From Allodiplogaster sudhausi (lineage: Eukaryota; Nematoda; Chromadorea; Rhabditida; Diplogasteridae), in assembly GCA_945643635.1 (NCBI GenBank), contig CALZFC010000018.1:4983501-5047500 (forward strand): a stretch of DNA of 64,000 nucleotides. The letters run 5' to 3'. Under the pieces are notes generated by a model, which saw only the letters and a program-made list of their open reading frames with translations, was not told where the DNA came from and made no database searches. Shown here one piece after another: positions 11,557 through 28,650 of this stretch (the stretch's first letter is position 1; every line of letters begins with the position of its first letter). Position numbers and translations under genes: made by a program.

Positions 11557-12003
11557 CATCTGTATATACCATTTCGTAACAGATAAAACCGTTATATGCA
11601 GGCAGCGGTTCCGTGTAGATTTGCTTCCACGGATAGGTCACAACGTACAGCAAGAAGAGCGTACTGAGAGAGAAAGCGAAGAGAGATCGCGTGTTTACTC
11701 TGAATTAAAGGAAAGAAAGATAAAATGCATATTGCAAAGATACACTTGCTACACCCGTTTCAACAGTGACGAAAGAATTTAACATCATTTATGGCGAAAT
11801 AGAAAGTTTATGGAATTTGCGAGAAATAAATAAGTAGATATAAAAAGTCTTAGAAACATAACCTACTTGTCCTTCAGCTTGAATAGTACAAATGCCGCTG
11901 AAACTCCTAGAGCTAAGATTGAGGCGACAGCTAAATTCATCCTTACGTTCATATTTAACGGGAAGAGTTTTTCGCGGCGAAAATGATCAAAAAAAATGCA
12001 AAC
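11557..12003 (-). other. Exons and introns of the broken transporter
   Basis: Holds the exons 11590-11699 (Arg-Ser-Leu-Phe-Ala-Phe-Ser motif and a Trp-containing membrane segment) and 11867-11930 (a membrane segment including ILALGVSAAFVLFKLKD). Both have phase-compatible GT..AG borders. The acceptor of the second is tttag|CT, its donor gtaggt. Confidence 0.6.
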
Positions 12004-12796
12004 TCTGTGTGATTCCGCTCCACAACACTAATTCCGAGTCATTGAATCCGTAGACAACTCTCACCATGGCACCGAAGATCCTGAGCATGAAGGATTTAAT
12101 TAGTTTCAATGAATTCAACAAAAAAGAGCACATAGTCGGACTCTACTAGTAGCAGTAAAGAAGGGCTAAACGAGCAAAACTCTTCAATTCAAAAACTAAA
12201 TTCGCAAGAAATAAGAACATAAAATGAGGTCCACTGACGAGGCCAGTGTAAAAAGCATTAGAAGTGACAGTAGCCTCTCCAAAATGCATAGGATGGCGAG
12301 CGGCCTGAATAAAAAAGTCTAAACTAAATTTTAAATATACGCCTGTGCTCTGAGAAGCGAAGAGACGCCGCTTCAATGCGCGGGAAATTATTTTTTTTTT
12401 ATCTTACGATTTCGTCCACAGCTACATAAAATGACAGTATTAAAATAAGTCAAAAGGACGAAAATAATAAAGAAAAGCCTTACCAAGAGAAGCTTACCGA
12501 ACTGAGTAGCATGGAAAATTTTTTGAGGATTGTCGAAGAAGCACAAGTGCCAAGAGGAGACAATCCTCAATGAGTATTTGAACACTCTTTTATATGTACT
12601 TACTTTTATTACCTCTTAGCATTAGCTATACTTATTTGCCTTTTTCTTAAATAATTTGAAAGTACTATTTTGAATTCTTCCTCTTTTTCTCTCTCCAAAA
12701 TAGAGAATGAGAGATTGTCGCATATGAAATTAGCGTGAAGTTACTATAAAAGTTTTTTTTTACAAACCAATGCTCAGTCTTGAAAAAAAAAGTGCT

Positions 12797-14365
12797 TTAA
12801 GAGAGCATGTCCATTAGCTTCGAGCGCAGCCTGCCCCGGGAAAATTGTTTTCGAATTCATTAACGGAAATCATTTTGCTTATACAACTCGACGTGCTCTC
12901 TTCATCATCATCCGATTTTTTCCCTTCGGGATACACTACCATAACCCTGAAAATTCATCGAGCCATAAATCCGTTCAAAATCTGTTTTGAGAAACGATTT
13001 ACATATCATTCAATAGCATTTCGAAAGCTCTTCAAATTTCATCTGGGAACATGTTTTACGAAAATTTTATTTTGGCCGAGAAAATTCGCGTTAAATTATT
13101 TGAAGGGTCTACACGCCACAAAATGGCACATTTTTGGCCGCCGAGGCACCGTGCAAGCGCATTCATCCATCCATAACTACGCTCAATGTTAATATTACAA
13201 AATCGTTAGCATATCATCTAAGAGCTCTCACAGAGATCTTCAAATGCTACATACATACTTTTATTGAAATATTTATATTTCTATGGAAAATTTCTTTCTG
13301 TACTTTTAGAACGCTTAAAAAACTACTTTGCAAACATTCCAGCATTTCATGCATCATTAGAAAGAGCTTGAAATTTGCTTCAAGATAGACCCCTTTCAAT
13401 AAACTTTCAAGCCTATAATGTTTGGTTATAAGTGATAAGAATTGGGCATCAGCTTAGCACAATTCTTCACCGGAAAAAAATATTGGAATATTCCAATTCG
13501 AATAATCTAAACAGCGAAATTCTTGGGCGAAAAGACAGCGACGCAACTTTACCTACTCTTATGACTTATAACCAAACATTATAGGCTTGAAACTTTATTG
13601 AAAGGGGTCTATCTTGAAGCAACTTTCAAGCTCTTTCTAATGATGCATGTTTTGAAATGCTGGAATGTTTGCAAAGTAGTTTTTTAAGCGTTCTAAAAGT
13701 ACAGAAAGAAATTTTCCATAGAAATATAAATATTTCAATAAAAGTATGTATGTAGCATTTGAAGATCTCTGTGAGAGCTCTTAGATGATATGCTAACGAT
13801 TTTGTAATATTAACATTGAGCGTAGTTATGGATCGATGAATGCGCTTGCACGGTGCCTCGGCGGCCGAAAATGTGCCATTTTGACCGACTCGCGCGCGTT
13901 GCTCGCGTCATAGAAAATATTGGTACGCTCGGATTTTTATTGAATGGTGACTGTTTGATAGCAAATTTCACGCTCTTTCTTTCTATCTAGCTTCCAGAGT
14001 GTAGAAAGGTGCAGAAAGTGGTGTGACGACTCTTCAAATAATTTAACGCCAATTTTCTCGGCCAAAATAAAATTTTCGAAAACATGTTCCTAGATGAAAT
14101 TTGAAGAGCTTTCGAAATGCTATTGAATGATATGTACATCGTTTCTCAAAACAGATTTTGAACTGATTTATGGCTCAATGAATTTTTAGGTTTACGGTAG
14201 TGTATCCCGAAGGGAAAAAATCGGATGATGATGAAATTAGTCTCATTAAAAAGAGCGGGTCGAGTTGTATAAGCAAAATGTTTTCCGTTAAAGAATTCGA
14301 AAACAATTTTCCCGGGGCAGGCTGCCTTATGCGCATGCTCGACTCTTACAGAGAAGCTCTCTTAA
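12797..14365. mobile_element. Fold-back element bounded by TTAA
   Basis: A 1.57-kb palindromic element. Both ends read TTAAGAGAGC inward, and the arms share long matching stretches, for example around 12836/14310 (CCCGGGGCAG), 13140/13855 and 13385/13610. The loop is about 13445-13540. The right arm contains roughly 125 bp (about 13890-14035) that the left arm lacks. TTAA at both borders recalls piggyBac-type target sites, but no transposase frame is present and the TTAA also belongs to the palindrome. It interrupts the broken MFSD8-like gene between exon 8 and the exon at 12239-12304. Confidence 0.75.
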
Positions 14366-17300
14366 AATAACTTACCCATATCTTTTTAATATTTTGTAAT
14401 TATTTATATTTTTATTGAGATTGGCACCAACTGTCTCTGTTAGTGGCCGGCGATGGATCGTCGAAATAGACACAAATGACTACAATCGTAAGAACATTTA
14501 TGAGAAGTGCGCAACAGATTGTAGCTGAAAACATTGTACAAGAACAACAAACAGATTTATGATATTGTAACTTTTATAACATTAAAAGAAAGGAAAAGTG
14601 AAGCCACCTGAGAAGACATGGAAGCGAATGGATGGCAGAATCTCTAGGCCGGGGTATGGGATCCAGGCAAACGCAAGCTGGCAAACTCAAAATTTACCGA
14701 TGAAACTATCGTATAGTTTAACATATTATCTGCTTGTCTGCATTTTCTATTGTGCATGTCTGTCTTGATGAACTGAAAAAGATAAAGAACAAAATAAGCC
14801 GGCTGACAGGGCCCGAAGAGAGAGGACGAAATGAGCGCGAAGGTGTGGAGTGTGAAGGCGGTGGAGCGTGTCGAGTGCGCAGACTTACGCGAAATGTATG
14901 CGCTCAACAGAGCGGTTGTGCCTGATTATTACTGGTTTATTTATATATTACTTATTTAAACATACATATATGTATATACAATATATATGTATGCATATGT
15001 ATAATATCTTATTGTTAAACGTATTCGGCAGAATATCACTAAAACACAACAAAAATAGGTGTTGAATGTATGTAAAAACCTGATCCGACACTGAAGAGTA
15101 CATAACACAGCGTCATGTAGAAGCGTCGACCCGATGGAATGAGTTCCACCAGCAGATACATGCAGCAGCTGGCCAGAGCAACCACACGGCCCGTCAGCAA
15201 GGCGTATCTGATAAGGGAAGAAAAATGTTTTCATTCTTCTCATTAGGTGATAGACAATCTCAGAGTATGTACATATATGAATTTAAAAAAAAACGGCTGA
15301 TCACCTTAAAGAATGAGTGAAGGTGAGTGTCTTTGCACTTATTTTCACTTATACTAATTGAACGTATTCTACACTTTAATATTACTTTGTATTCTTTTTA
15401 ATTCCAACTTTATATCCTTTTATCGTTGCGCCCATGCTGCGAAGAGGAGCGAAGAAAGAGCGTGGCCTGCGAAGGCGAGGGACAGCGCTGCGCCGAAGAA
15501 CATAGGAGTAACCTCAGCATCGAGCTAGTGAAAGGAAAGCGATGGTCAAAGAAGATAGACAGAGAGAGGGAGAGAGAGAGGGATAAAGATTGAAAGGGAG
15601 AGACCGAGAGAGACATAGAAAGAAGTTGAAAAGAAACGTTCGTTTTAAGAATTGCGACTGAAGGGAAAAATCGAGAATAAATGAAACTTCAACTGTCAGA
15701 TCTCACAGCTTTTATCTTCAACCATGGAGATGTCTACACATCACGGCGTACGTACTCTATCAAAGTAGGCGTACTCATTCATTCCGAGCATCTTGTGTTC
15801 GAGAGTGCAAAGGAAAACGATCAATGATGCAAGCCGGACTGCTCTCCAGTCTGTTGTCGGACCCTACAAATCGCAAAAAAAAAACATAAATTTCTTTTTA
15901 TTTTAATACTTTTAGTATCATGCATGCCAGACCAGAGAAGTTAATTAATATTTGCGCAATTTTTTTTATAACACATTAAAGGAGCCGAAAACTCTGTCTT
16001 GAATTTGGGCCTATTTGGCTGACACAAGGGGCATGTCGTTTATTGAGACTGCAATGGTCAGGAAAATAAAAAAATAGAGCTTACAGTTGAGTTTCATTCT
16101 ATTTTAATTTGATGTGCAATTTCGCTGAAATAAAAAAAGTAAAACGTTTCCTCAGTGTTGATTGAATCGTCTTCCACTCGTGGCATCGATAGTTCCGATG
16201 GATGCATTTCCATCCGGGTTCCTGTAGAAAGCGAGCTACAAAGTTTATTGAACAATCATATTTCTGAAACAAATCGGAGAGATCCATTAAATGAGAATGG
16301 AAACGTGATAACGACGAACAAAGCATCATATATATAACTTGCTGCAAGAACATTTCGTTGCTCAAGATTCGTTTGCATTTTCTCCATGCAAGATTCTCGT
16401 TCCGAAGGGTGGTGATCATGACTCATCAGTCAAATGTCTTCGCGAACGAGTGTTGTTATGCTGAAACTCTTTTTTTCTTGATTTGTTTCTTTTCTGTCAA
16501 CAAAGATGTTGCAAAAAAGTAATATTTGCAACTTTTTGTTTCTCCTAATAAGGCAACGATCGGGCGTATGTTGTAAAAAAAATTTCCCTGTTAGAATGAC
16601 ATCAAAATTTTTTATCTTAATTTTTAATTGGTACAACATTAATTTATAAACGCTCATACTAAATATATATCTACATATTTAACAATAGCAAAGTATAATA
16701 AATTCAATACGCGCCCAATGAGTGATGGCAAACCAGTGCTTCAAGGTGAATTTAGCATGAACACGTTTGAATTTCGAGACGAATTTATGTATGATTATTT
16801 TTCTAAAGTTAGATGACATCGGTTAAGCTATAACGAAGCTAACGAACAATATGTACAGAAAGAAACAACACAGAAATATTCTCATTAAATCGTTCAGAGA
16901 AGAATTCGATTTCCAACCTTGTTTTTTCCTTCAAAATAAAGGAAGTAAATTCTAAACCCCTCTGATCGTTTGGGAAGTATCAAAGTATGCAGACTACTTT
17001 GTAGCAGAATGGTTACCCGTCAGAAGAAAAATGCTTGGAGGAATCTTTCTCAATTGTAATCAATGGGCAATACTATCATACATATTGAAATGTCACCGGA
17101 GAAGGATGCGTCTCCCAGAGAAAATCAATCAATTGGCTTCATCTTCCACAGAAATGTGACGCATGCACACAAAATAAAGTCATTCTTTTAGAATTTGTAT
17201 AAGTTAGCGTTATCATTCGATTTCTACCCGAACATTTCATTCTCGCTATTCCTCTTATATTCTTATGTTAGTCTGCATGCGCTATGTAGAAGATGTGAAA

Positions 17301-17410
17301 GGCGAGAGAGAGAGAGAGAGAGAGAGAGATGAAGGTAATAAAGAGAGAAAGAAGAAAAGAGCGAGAGTGCGAAGGAAGTGAAAAGACAGGGAGAATGAGA
17401 AACAGAGAGA

Positions 17411-17451
<41 letters not shown>

Positions 17452-17494
17452 GAGAGGAGGAGCAAGACTAAGAAAGAAAAGTAAATAATTCTTC

Positions 17495-22375
<4,881 letters not shown>

Positions 22376-22641
22376 GAGACCTGCGCGAACTTGTCCGGAG
22401 CTGCTCAGGCGGAATTAGCAGCCGGTACTGGTCCGACCCTCGTCCTCTTTCTCTATTTCTCTGCTTCTCTTGCTCCGTAGCTATCTCTCTTTCTTTCTGC
22501 CTGCAATTGACACATTCTTCAACATACCTATATCCTCTATATGTCTCTTTTCCTATTCAATTTCCTCTGTGTTGCCCGTTCAGCTTCGACAACAATTACA
22601 GGAGAGGTTTAGAAAAAAAAGAAAAAAAAATAGGTCGCGAA

Positions 22642-22860
22642 ATGGCGATTTCCAATGAGAAACATGAAAACGATGGGAAGAAAATCACAGGCGCGGCTAA
22701 TTTGATTTGCAAACATTCGAGGGACAAAATGCGTGTGGAGAGCATTTGCAGCGTGTTTGGGGCCAAAGAAATTGTTCATAATCTCCTCATGATGTCTAAA
22801 ATGGGAGTATATTTAATAAACAATTATGTGACCGGGTGCCCTTTTCTGCGCGAAGAGTAA
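22642..22860 (+). CDS. Small hypothetical ORF, unit A
   Basis: ATG at 22642 (in ...GCGAAATGGCG), 72 codons, ending ...FLREE. It is hydrophilic at the N-terminus with a short hydrophobic stretch (GVYLINNYV). There is no recognised domain. The unit B copy (35187-35405) differs by one base (C22841 versus T35386), changing Pro to Leu. It lies 270 bp upstream of the minus-strand transporter start and may be non-coding. Confidence 0.2.
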   Translation: MAISNEKHENDGKKITGAANLICKHSRDKMRVESICSVFGAKEIVHNLLMMSKMGVYLINNYVTGCPFLREE

Positions 22861-23824
22861 TAATGGAAGAACTATGAGTCATGGATCGTCCGATGCATTC
22901 CTAGGTTGTAGTTGTGAGTTGTAATAATCATTTCAATCCGGTTCAAACGAGGTCGACAAGCTGTCAGAGCGAGTTGTACAAGCATATTGTCAAGGCTGAG
23001 AGGTGTATTCGTCGAGCGTCACTTGGAGAACAATGGATTTGTGAGAGAGAGAGAGACGGAGAGAAAGAGAGAGAGAGAGAGCGAAAGAGAGAGAGAGAGA
23101 GCGAAAGAGAGAGAGTGAGAGAGAGAGGGAAAGAAAGAGAGAGAGTGAATATTAAAAGGTGGGAGGACGAGAATGAAAAAAAGGAAGAACGAGAACGATT
23201 GATGAGCAGTGTAAGATGAATGAAAAGGTGATCAAAAACAAATGGAAAAGCATGAGCAACGGTTATGAGAGAAGAAGCTGAAATGGTTTGAAAGTATTTA
23301 ATTGTGTACCTGTTTATCAACCATAAAATACTGGGACCGCAAAGGCGAAACTTTGCATACATACGACTCGTTTTGCGAGAAAATCAAAAAGAATCAAACT
23401 GCCCGGGGACCCAGTCATTTTGATACTCTCGCGAATCGCGTCATACATAGAAGAGTTGAAAGTGTTAAAGTTGGAATGAAAAAAACATGTCAAACTAGAA
23501 ACGAATGTATGACATCTGTTGTTTTCTCTACTTTTTGTTTGAATTGAAGAAATGAGCATAAAAAGATATGTATGTAACAGTTGATATGCATATGAACGAC
23601 GCAGGATCTCGGCGATTAAGATCCAGTTGAAAGCGTCTGGTTAAGAGAGAATCAAAGAATGTGTATAGACTCAAACGGAGACATCACATGAGGTTAGAAT
23701 GAATTTGTAGACGCAAGCAAATTAGACGCATAAAGTCTGCAAGTTGGAATAAAAAGACGGATTAAGATTTCAAGCATGAAATGAATGCACTTATTATTGT
23801 GGCAAAGGGAGAATATCGCCTAGT

Positions 23825-23861
<37 letters not shown>

Positions 23862-24032
23862 GAGAGGGAGAGAGAGAGAGAAAGGAAGTGAGTGAGAGAG
23901 AGAGAGGGAGAGGGAGAGAGAGAGAAAGGAAGTGAGTGAGAGAGAGAGAACAATTATCGCATACTCTGTAGGAGGGTTTTCATAGGAACAGGCTAAAGTG
24001 TGCATACAAAATATTCTGAATTATTTGCGCAG
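22861..24032. other. Microsatellite-rich DNA with open frames but no firm gene
   Basis: Contains GA tracts at 23040-23150 and 23825-23950. A plus-strand frame at 23302-23547 (including KGETLHTYDSFCEKIKK and VIHRRVESVKVGMKK) has protein-like composition but no ATG at its start and no clear splice sites. Left unassigned. Confidence 0.35.
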
Positions 24033-24237
24033 ATAAAGAGTCTGAAGATGATATTTGCCTGAAATCTTTTGAAAAGAAGCAGATTTATATCTCGACTCGT
24101 ACATTTATCATTGTTAATCCAGCGCATGACCGGATGGCGAAGGGTGCAATGCGGGTACAAGTGCTACAAATGTATGGGAAAAGCCTTATGGTAAGTAAGG
24201 ACATTGGAGCAGAACCTCGCGGGATGCCAACTACAAG
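24033..24237 (+). other. Candidate internal exon, unknown function, unit A
   Basis: Bounded by a good acceptor (ttgcgcag|AT) and a strong donor (ACAAG|gtaaga); a second strong donor (ATG|gtaagt) lies inside at 24190. One frame is open throughout: 67 codons plus split codons, acidic at the start (KESEDDICLK) and including TFIIVNPAHDRM and MRVQVLQMYGKSLM. No partner exon was identified. The same sequence occurs at 36578-36782. Confidence 0.3.
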
Positions 24238-25685
24238 GTAAGAGGAGGTTGACTATTTTTTTTGTTCCCTTGAGACTTTCTGGATGAGTGAAAGCTTGGC
24301 TCAATGTGAAGAAAAAGCGAAAGTGCGGATAGGTTGGGTGCCAAAGAGGGAGAGAGAGAGAGAAGAGAGCTACAAAGATAGAGAGAGAGATAGAGAGAGA
24401 GATAGAAAGAGATCTGAAGAGAGGGAGACAGACAGATACAGAGAGAAAAGGAAGAGTTCTTGCGACAAAATAGCCTTAGAGACTTGAAAGGCTGGAACGA
24501 TTGGGTGAAGAAAAAGGGATATATGGAAAGAATGAAAGAGATGAAGAAGAGAGAGAAAGAAGGATAACAAGAGAGAAAGAGAGAAAGAGAGGTAGGAAGA
24601 TAGAGAGAGGAATGAGGAGTGGGATAGAAGGAAGGAAAGAAAGAACTGTTGATGAAGAAGACGCAAGCTCAAACCGGGCGCGATAGATTAGAAGAGGCGC
24701 GCACTTCAATCCTGCTCTGGCTCTCGTTCTCTCTCTTTCTCTCTCTAGCTCTCTCTTTCTCTCACTCTTTTTCTCTCTCCTTTAGTATCTCTCTCTTTCT
24801 CTATTTCTCTCTCAATATCTGTCTCTTTCTCTATCTCTCGCACCCTCTCTAACTTTCTCATTCTCGCCATTCCAGATCATCCCTTGAAAACGTAGGAAAG
24901 TGGCAGAAGAAAGGCGTCAAATAACACGGATCTTCTAAATATTTATTTATTTCGTTATTTACATTAAAATGAACATGATAGATGATCTATTGATGACACA
25001 ACGAGAGCGAAACAATATCGCATTTCATCCATAAGAACTACTTATATTCTTGAAAGATGCGAGAGATCTACTTACTATAAAGTCGATAGTAAATAGTATT
25101 ATGTCCATTGCTTCAAAAAGAGCTGAATCGTTGCCCAATAATAGGCAATTTAGAATTAGTCATCTCCAGTGCTGCTCAAACATTGTTGCTAGTCTAAAAG
25201 TTCATTCGCCTAGGCACATCCTTTTAAACGGTTGCCGATAGTTACTCTCTTTCTCTCACTCCCTCTCTCTCTCTCTCTGCCATTCTCTTATTTTTTTTAA
25301 AGGTTTTTTCTCTCTTTCACTCCCTCTTCGACTCTCTCTTACCCTCTTTATCTACCTGTTTCTCTCTCTCTCTCTCTTTCTCTTCTTCTCTCATTTTTCA
25401 CTTCTTACCAATTCTCCTTACACACCGAATGTACTCACCATAAGAATTCAGCGACATCCACTTCGGCACTAAAGATGGGAAGAGAAAGAGAGAAGAGAAA
25501 AACCTCATTGTCAGTAACAAAGACATCACAACTGCAAAGGTACGCACCCAAAATGATCCGCACACTCAACATCAAATATGCCATCAAAAACGAATTTAAA
25601 GGTGGAGATCACAAAACGATATAATCCTCCCCGGTGCATAAGAGCCAATGTGTCATCTGCTGGTTTTGGAAGAGAGAGAGAGAGA

Positions 25686-25733
<48 letters not shown>

Positions 25734-26286
25734 CCGAGAGAGAGAGAGGGAGACAGAGCGAGAGTGATAGTTTCAAGGGATCCACGCACAGAGAGAACGA
25801 GAGTGAGAGAGAGAGAACGAGAGTGAGAGAGAGAGAACGAGAGTGAGAGAGAGAGAAGAGAAAGCGGGAAACAGAACGAATCGTGTGGGTGGAAGGAAAA
25901 GGGATTAGGAGGTGGTTTGGCAACGTGGAGCTAAACAGTAAGAGCAGCAGATGTGCCAAAAGGGAGTGAAGAGCTGGGAGATGCAGCGAATTGAAAAGGG
26001 ATGAAGGAGGGAAGAGGAATAGAGAGTGAATAGAGAGTGAAAAAAAACAGTGAGAGAGAAATTCAGAGAAGAGTGAAGAGAGAGTGGATAAAGTCAGGAG
26101 AGAAGGAAGAAGGTGTAAGAAAGAGAGGGAGATAGAGAGAGAGGAGAGTTTGGAAAAAGAAAGAAAGAGTTGGAAAAGATATACATATATAAAGAAAAAG
26201 AGAGAGAGAAAAAGAGAGAACGAGAGAGAGAGAGAAAGAGTGATGTAAAGATGGAGAGAGTGGAGAGAAAGAGAGAGAGGGTATGC
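24238..26286. other. GA/CT-rich spacer, no gene seen
   Basis: Dominated by GA tracts (24345-24620, 25670-25860, 26000-26285) and CT tracts (24720-24870, 25240-25390). A 20-bp unit (GAGAACGAGAGTGAGAGAGA) is repeated three times at about 25792-25855. A 63-codon plus frame at 25050-25241 has no supporting signals. Confidence 0.6.
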
Positions 26287-27113
26287 TACAAAAATCAAAA
26301 GAGCTTCTTGTCTCATTCCACATTAACCCCACCGGTGTTTTCTTTGCGCGGCATACCTCTCCCAACTGTGTCTTCTTTTAAGGACCTTGGTATTACATAT
26401 GATAGCGAACTATCATTTAGGGAGCACATTTTGACCATTGTTAGAAAAGCGTCCGCACGATGCGCATATATTCTTCGCTCTTTCCGATCTCGCAACCCCT
26501 CTATTTTGACCCGCCTATATAACATTTATGTATTGCCCATACTTGATTCACTATCCGAAGTTTGGAACCCTTCTGCTGTTCAATATGTCAATATGGTTGA
26601 GAGAGTCCAAAGAAGTTTCACCCGATCCATCTTTAAAAGATCTGGCCGTTCTATGTCATATGATCAACGCTTACAGACCCTCGGAGTACCCTCGCTCGAG
26701 CAACGCAGACTTGTTACCGATTTAGTTACAACTTTCAAAATTATGCGAAATCTTACCCCAATTGAACCCACTCATTTCTTCCAATTCCCAACTGGATACT
26801 CTTCCAATCTCCGTGGTCACTCTCTTAGGCTTTCATTTCCATCTCTTCGATCACTCCGCTATCGTCGCTCATGCCTATCTTATCGTGTAGTCCGGTTATG
26901 GAACTCACTACTTGATCACCATGTCTCAACAAATTCCCTCTCTTCCTTCCGTACCTATTGCTTGAATGTTACATCATGACTACATTCCCCTTTCTTTGCT
27001 TTTTCTTTTTTTTCTTGTTTGTTTTCCTTTTGCTTGACCCATATTTCATCACTTGTATGACTATATGTTATCACATTAAACCCATGCTGGGCAAAGCGAT
27101 AAAGAATATATAA
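26287..27113 (+). mobile_element. 5'-truncated non-LTR retrotransposon, unit A
   Basis: The frame up to TGA at 26977-26979 ends a reverse transcriptase of the Jockey/CR1 group. FKDLGITYDSELSFREHI and RLYNIYVLPILDS, followed by the ERVQRSFTRSIF segment and SYDQRLQTLGVPSLEQRR, are the characteristic thumb and C-terminal region. The catalytic YxDD part and all upstream domains are missing, so the copy is dead on arrival. A T-rich 3' UTR follows and ends near GCGATAAAGAATATATAA. The upstream part of the same frame (26170-26286) is GA-repeat translation, not element. I cannot assign the clade more finely without a search. Confidence 0.8.
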
Positions 27114-27507
27114 CCGTGACACGCACAACTGAGGAGAAGAAAGGAAAGACTCTAAAGGAAGGAGCCGATAAAGAGGAAGATGTTAGGGAGGAGATAAACT
27201 TGGAATCGCAAAGAACTGCACACTATATCCATATGCATGTAGGTATGTACATATGTAGTTGTTAGTTACATATAGAGTACATGGGTGATAATGAAAGTAT
27301 GTATGCAAGTAGATGGTGGTTATCAGACTACTCGATAATGCTGACCACTGTGCAATCTCATCCAGGGCTTCGGGAACATAAGACACATGGAGTTCGAGAA
27401 TGAGCAAAAACAAATTAAACGTACAGGCTCTTAAATTCGACGAATGAATAAAACTCACTGATAAAAAAGTCGTTTTATGTATATTCTTAAACAATTATAT
27501 ATACATA

Positions 27508-27540
27508 TTATATATTATATATATAATATATATGTATATG

Positions 27541-27586
<46 letters not shown>
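27508..27586. repeat. (TA)n microsatellite, unit A
   Basis: TA/TATG tract. The unit B counterpart is 4 bp longer. Confidence 0.95.
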
Positions 27587-27588
<2 letters not shown>

Positions 27589-27961
27589 ATACTATAATTT
27601 TTAAAATGTTATCTACTTGCAAACAGTAGCAACAAATTGCGAGAGATAGGCGTTTTATATGGGCGTGTCCATTCGAAGAGTATTGTGCATGTGAGAATTG
27701 AGAGAATCATCGAGTCTGAGAAATCCCGTGTTAGTGAGAGACTGACTGAGAAAGAGAAAGCGATGAGACAGTGAGAGAGCTTGAGAGTACGAGAGATGGG
27801 TGATAGACAATCTCAGAGTATGTACATATATGAATTTAAAAAAAAACGGCTGATCACCTTAAAGAATGAGTGAAGGTGAGTGTCTTTGCACTTATTTTCA
27901 CTTATACTAATTGAACGTATTCTACACTTTAATATTACTTTGTATTCTTTTTAATTCCAAC

Positions 27962-28650
27962 TTTATATCCTTTTATCGTTGCGCCCATGCTGCGAAGAGG
28001 AGCGAAGAAAGAGCGTGGCCTGCGAAGGCGAGGGACAGCGCTGCGCCGAAGAACATAGGAGTAACCTCAGCATCGAGCTAGTGAAAGGAAAGCGATGGTC
28101 AAAGAAGATAGACAGAGAGAGGGAGAGAGAGAGGGATAAAGATTGAAAGGGAGAGACCGAGAGAGACATAGAAAGAAGTTGAAAAGAAACGTTCGTTTTA
28201 AGAATTGCGACTGAAGGGAAAAATCGAGAATAAATGAAACTTCAACTGTCAGATCTCACAGCTTTTATCTTCAACCATGGAGATGTCTACACATCACGGC
28301 GTACGTACTCTATCAAAGTAGGCGTACTCATTCATTCCGAGCATCTTGTGTTCGAGAGTGCAAAGGAAAACGATCAATGATGCAAGCCGGACTGCTCTCC
28401 AGTCTGTTGTCGGACCCTACAAATCGCAAAAAAAAAACATAAATTTCTTTTTATTTTAATACTTTTAGTATCATGCATGCCAGACCAGAGAAGTTAATTA
28501 ATATTTGCGCAATTTTTTTTATAACACATTAAAGGAGCCGAAAACTCTGTCTTGAATTTGGGCCTATTTGGCTGACACAAGGGGCATGTCGTTTATTGAG
28601 ACTGCAATGGTCAGGAAAATAAAAAAATAGAGCTTACAGTTGAGTTTCAT
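27962..28650 (-). pseudogene. Truncated copy of the broken MFSD8-like paralog, unit B
   Basis: Duplicate of the first four exons of the gene at 9042-16097: 28638-28650 (ATG), 28579-28601, 28309-28416 and 27962-28077. The duplication breakpoint at 27799 falls in intron 4, so the remaining exons are absent and the retrotransposon and TA tract of unit A lie downstream instead. The in-frame TAA of exon 4 is also present here (27973-27975), so it predates the duplication. Confidence 0.8.

Larger units (their letters stand above)
9042..16097 (-). pseudogene. MFSD8/CLN7-like transporter paralog, disrupted
   Basis: Minus-strand paralog of the intact gene at 17495-22375. Exons: 16085-16097 (ATG), 16026-16048, 15756-15863, 15409-15524, 15080-15207, 14808-14921, 14608-14685, about 14377-14524, 12239-12304, 12004-12142, 11867-11930, 11590-11699, 9763-9882, 9487-9539, 9244-9311 and 9042-9156 (TGA stop). 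Nine exons equal their counterparts in length (13, 116, 128, 114, 78, 120, 53, 68, 115 bp). Shared motifs include TDWRA, FAAWA, YPGLEILPSIRFH, TIYSKVLG and SVMQG. The family is a major facilitator membrane protein; MFSD8/CLN7 works in lysosomal membranes in vertebrates. Lesions: an in-frame TAA (15420-15422) in exon 4 where the intact gene has ATG, and stops in exon 8 (first at 14412-14414). Fold-back elements lie in two introns. The exon at 12239-12304 is the least certain. Confidence 0.75.

Noticed and set aside
12388..12585. 65-codon minus ORF (FFIIFVLLTYFNTVIL core) as an extra transporter exon
   Set aside because: No counterpart in the intact gene and no phase-compatible splice sites.
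26170..26286. N-terminal extension of the retrotransposon protein
   Set aside because: This part of the frame is Lys/Arg/Glu translation of GA repeat. Recognisable reverse transcriptase sequence begins only after about 26287.
25609..26316. Long minus-strand ORF of 235 codons
   Set aside because: Almost entirely a Leu/Ser translation of GA tracts. The same applies to many frames of 60 to 260 codons at CT/GA tracts throughout the window.
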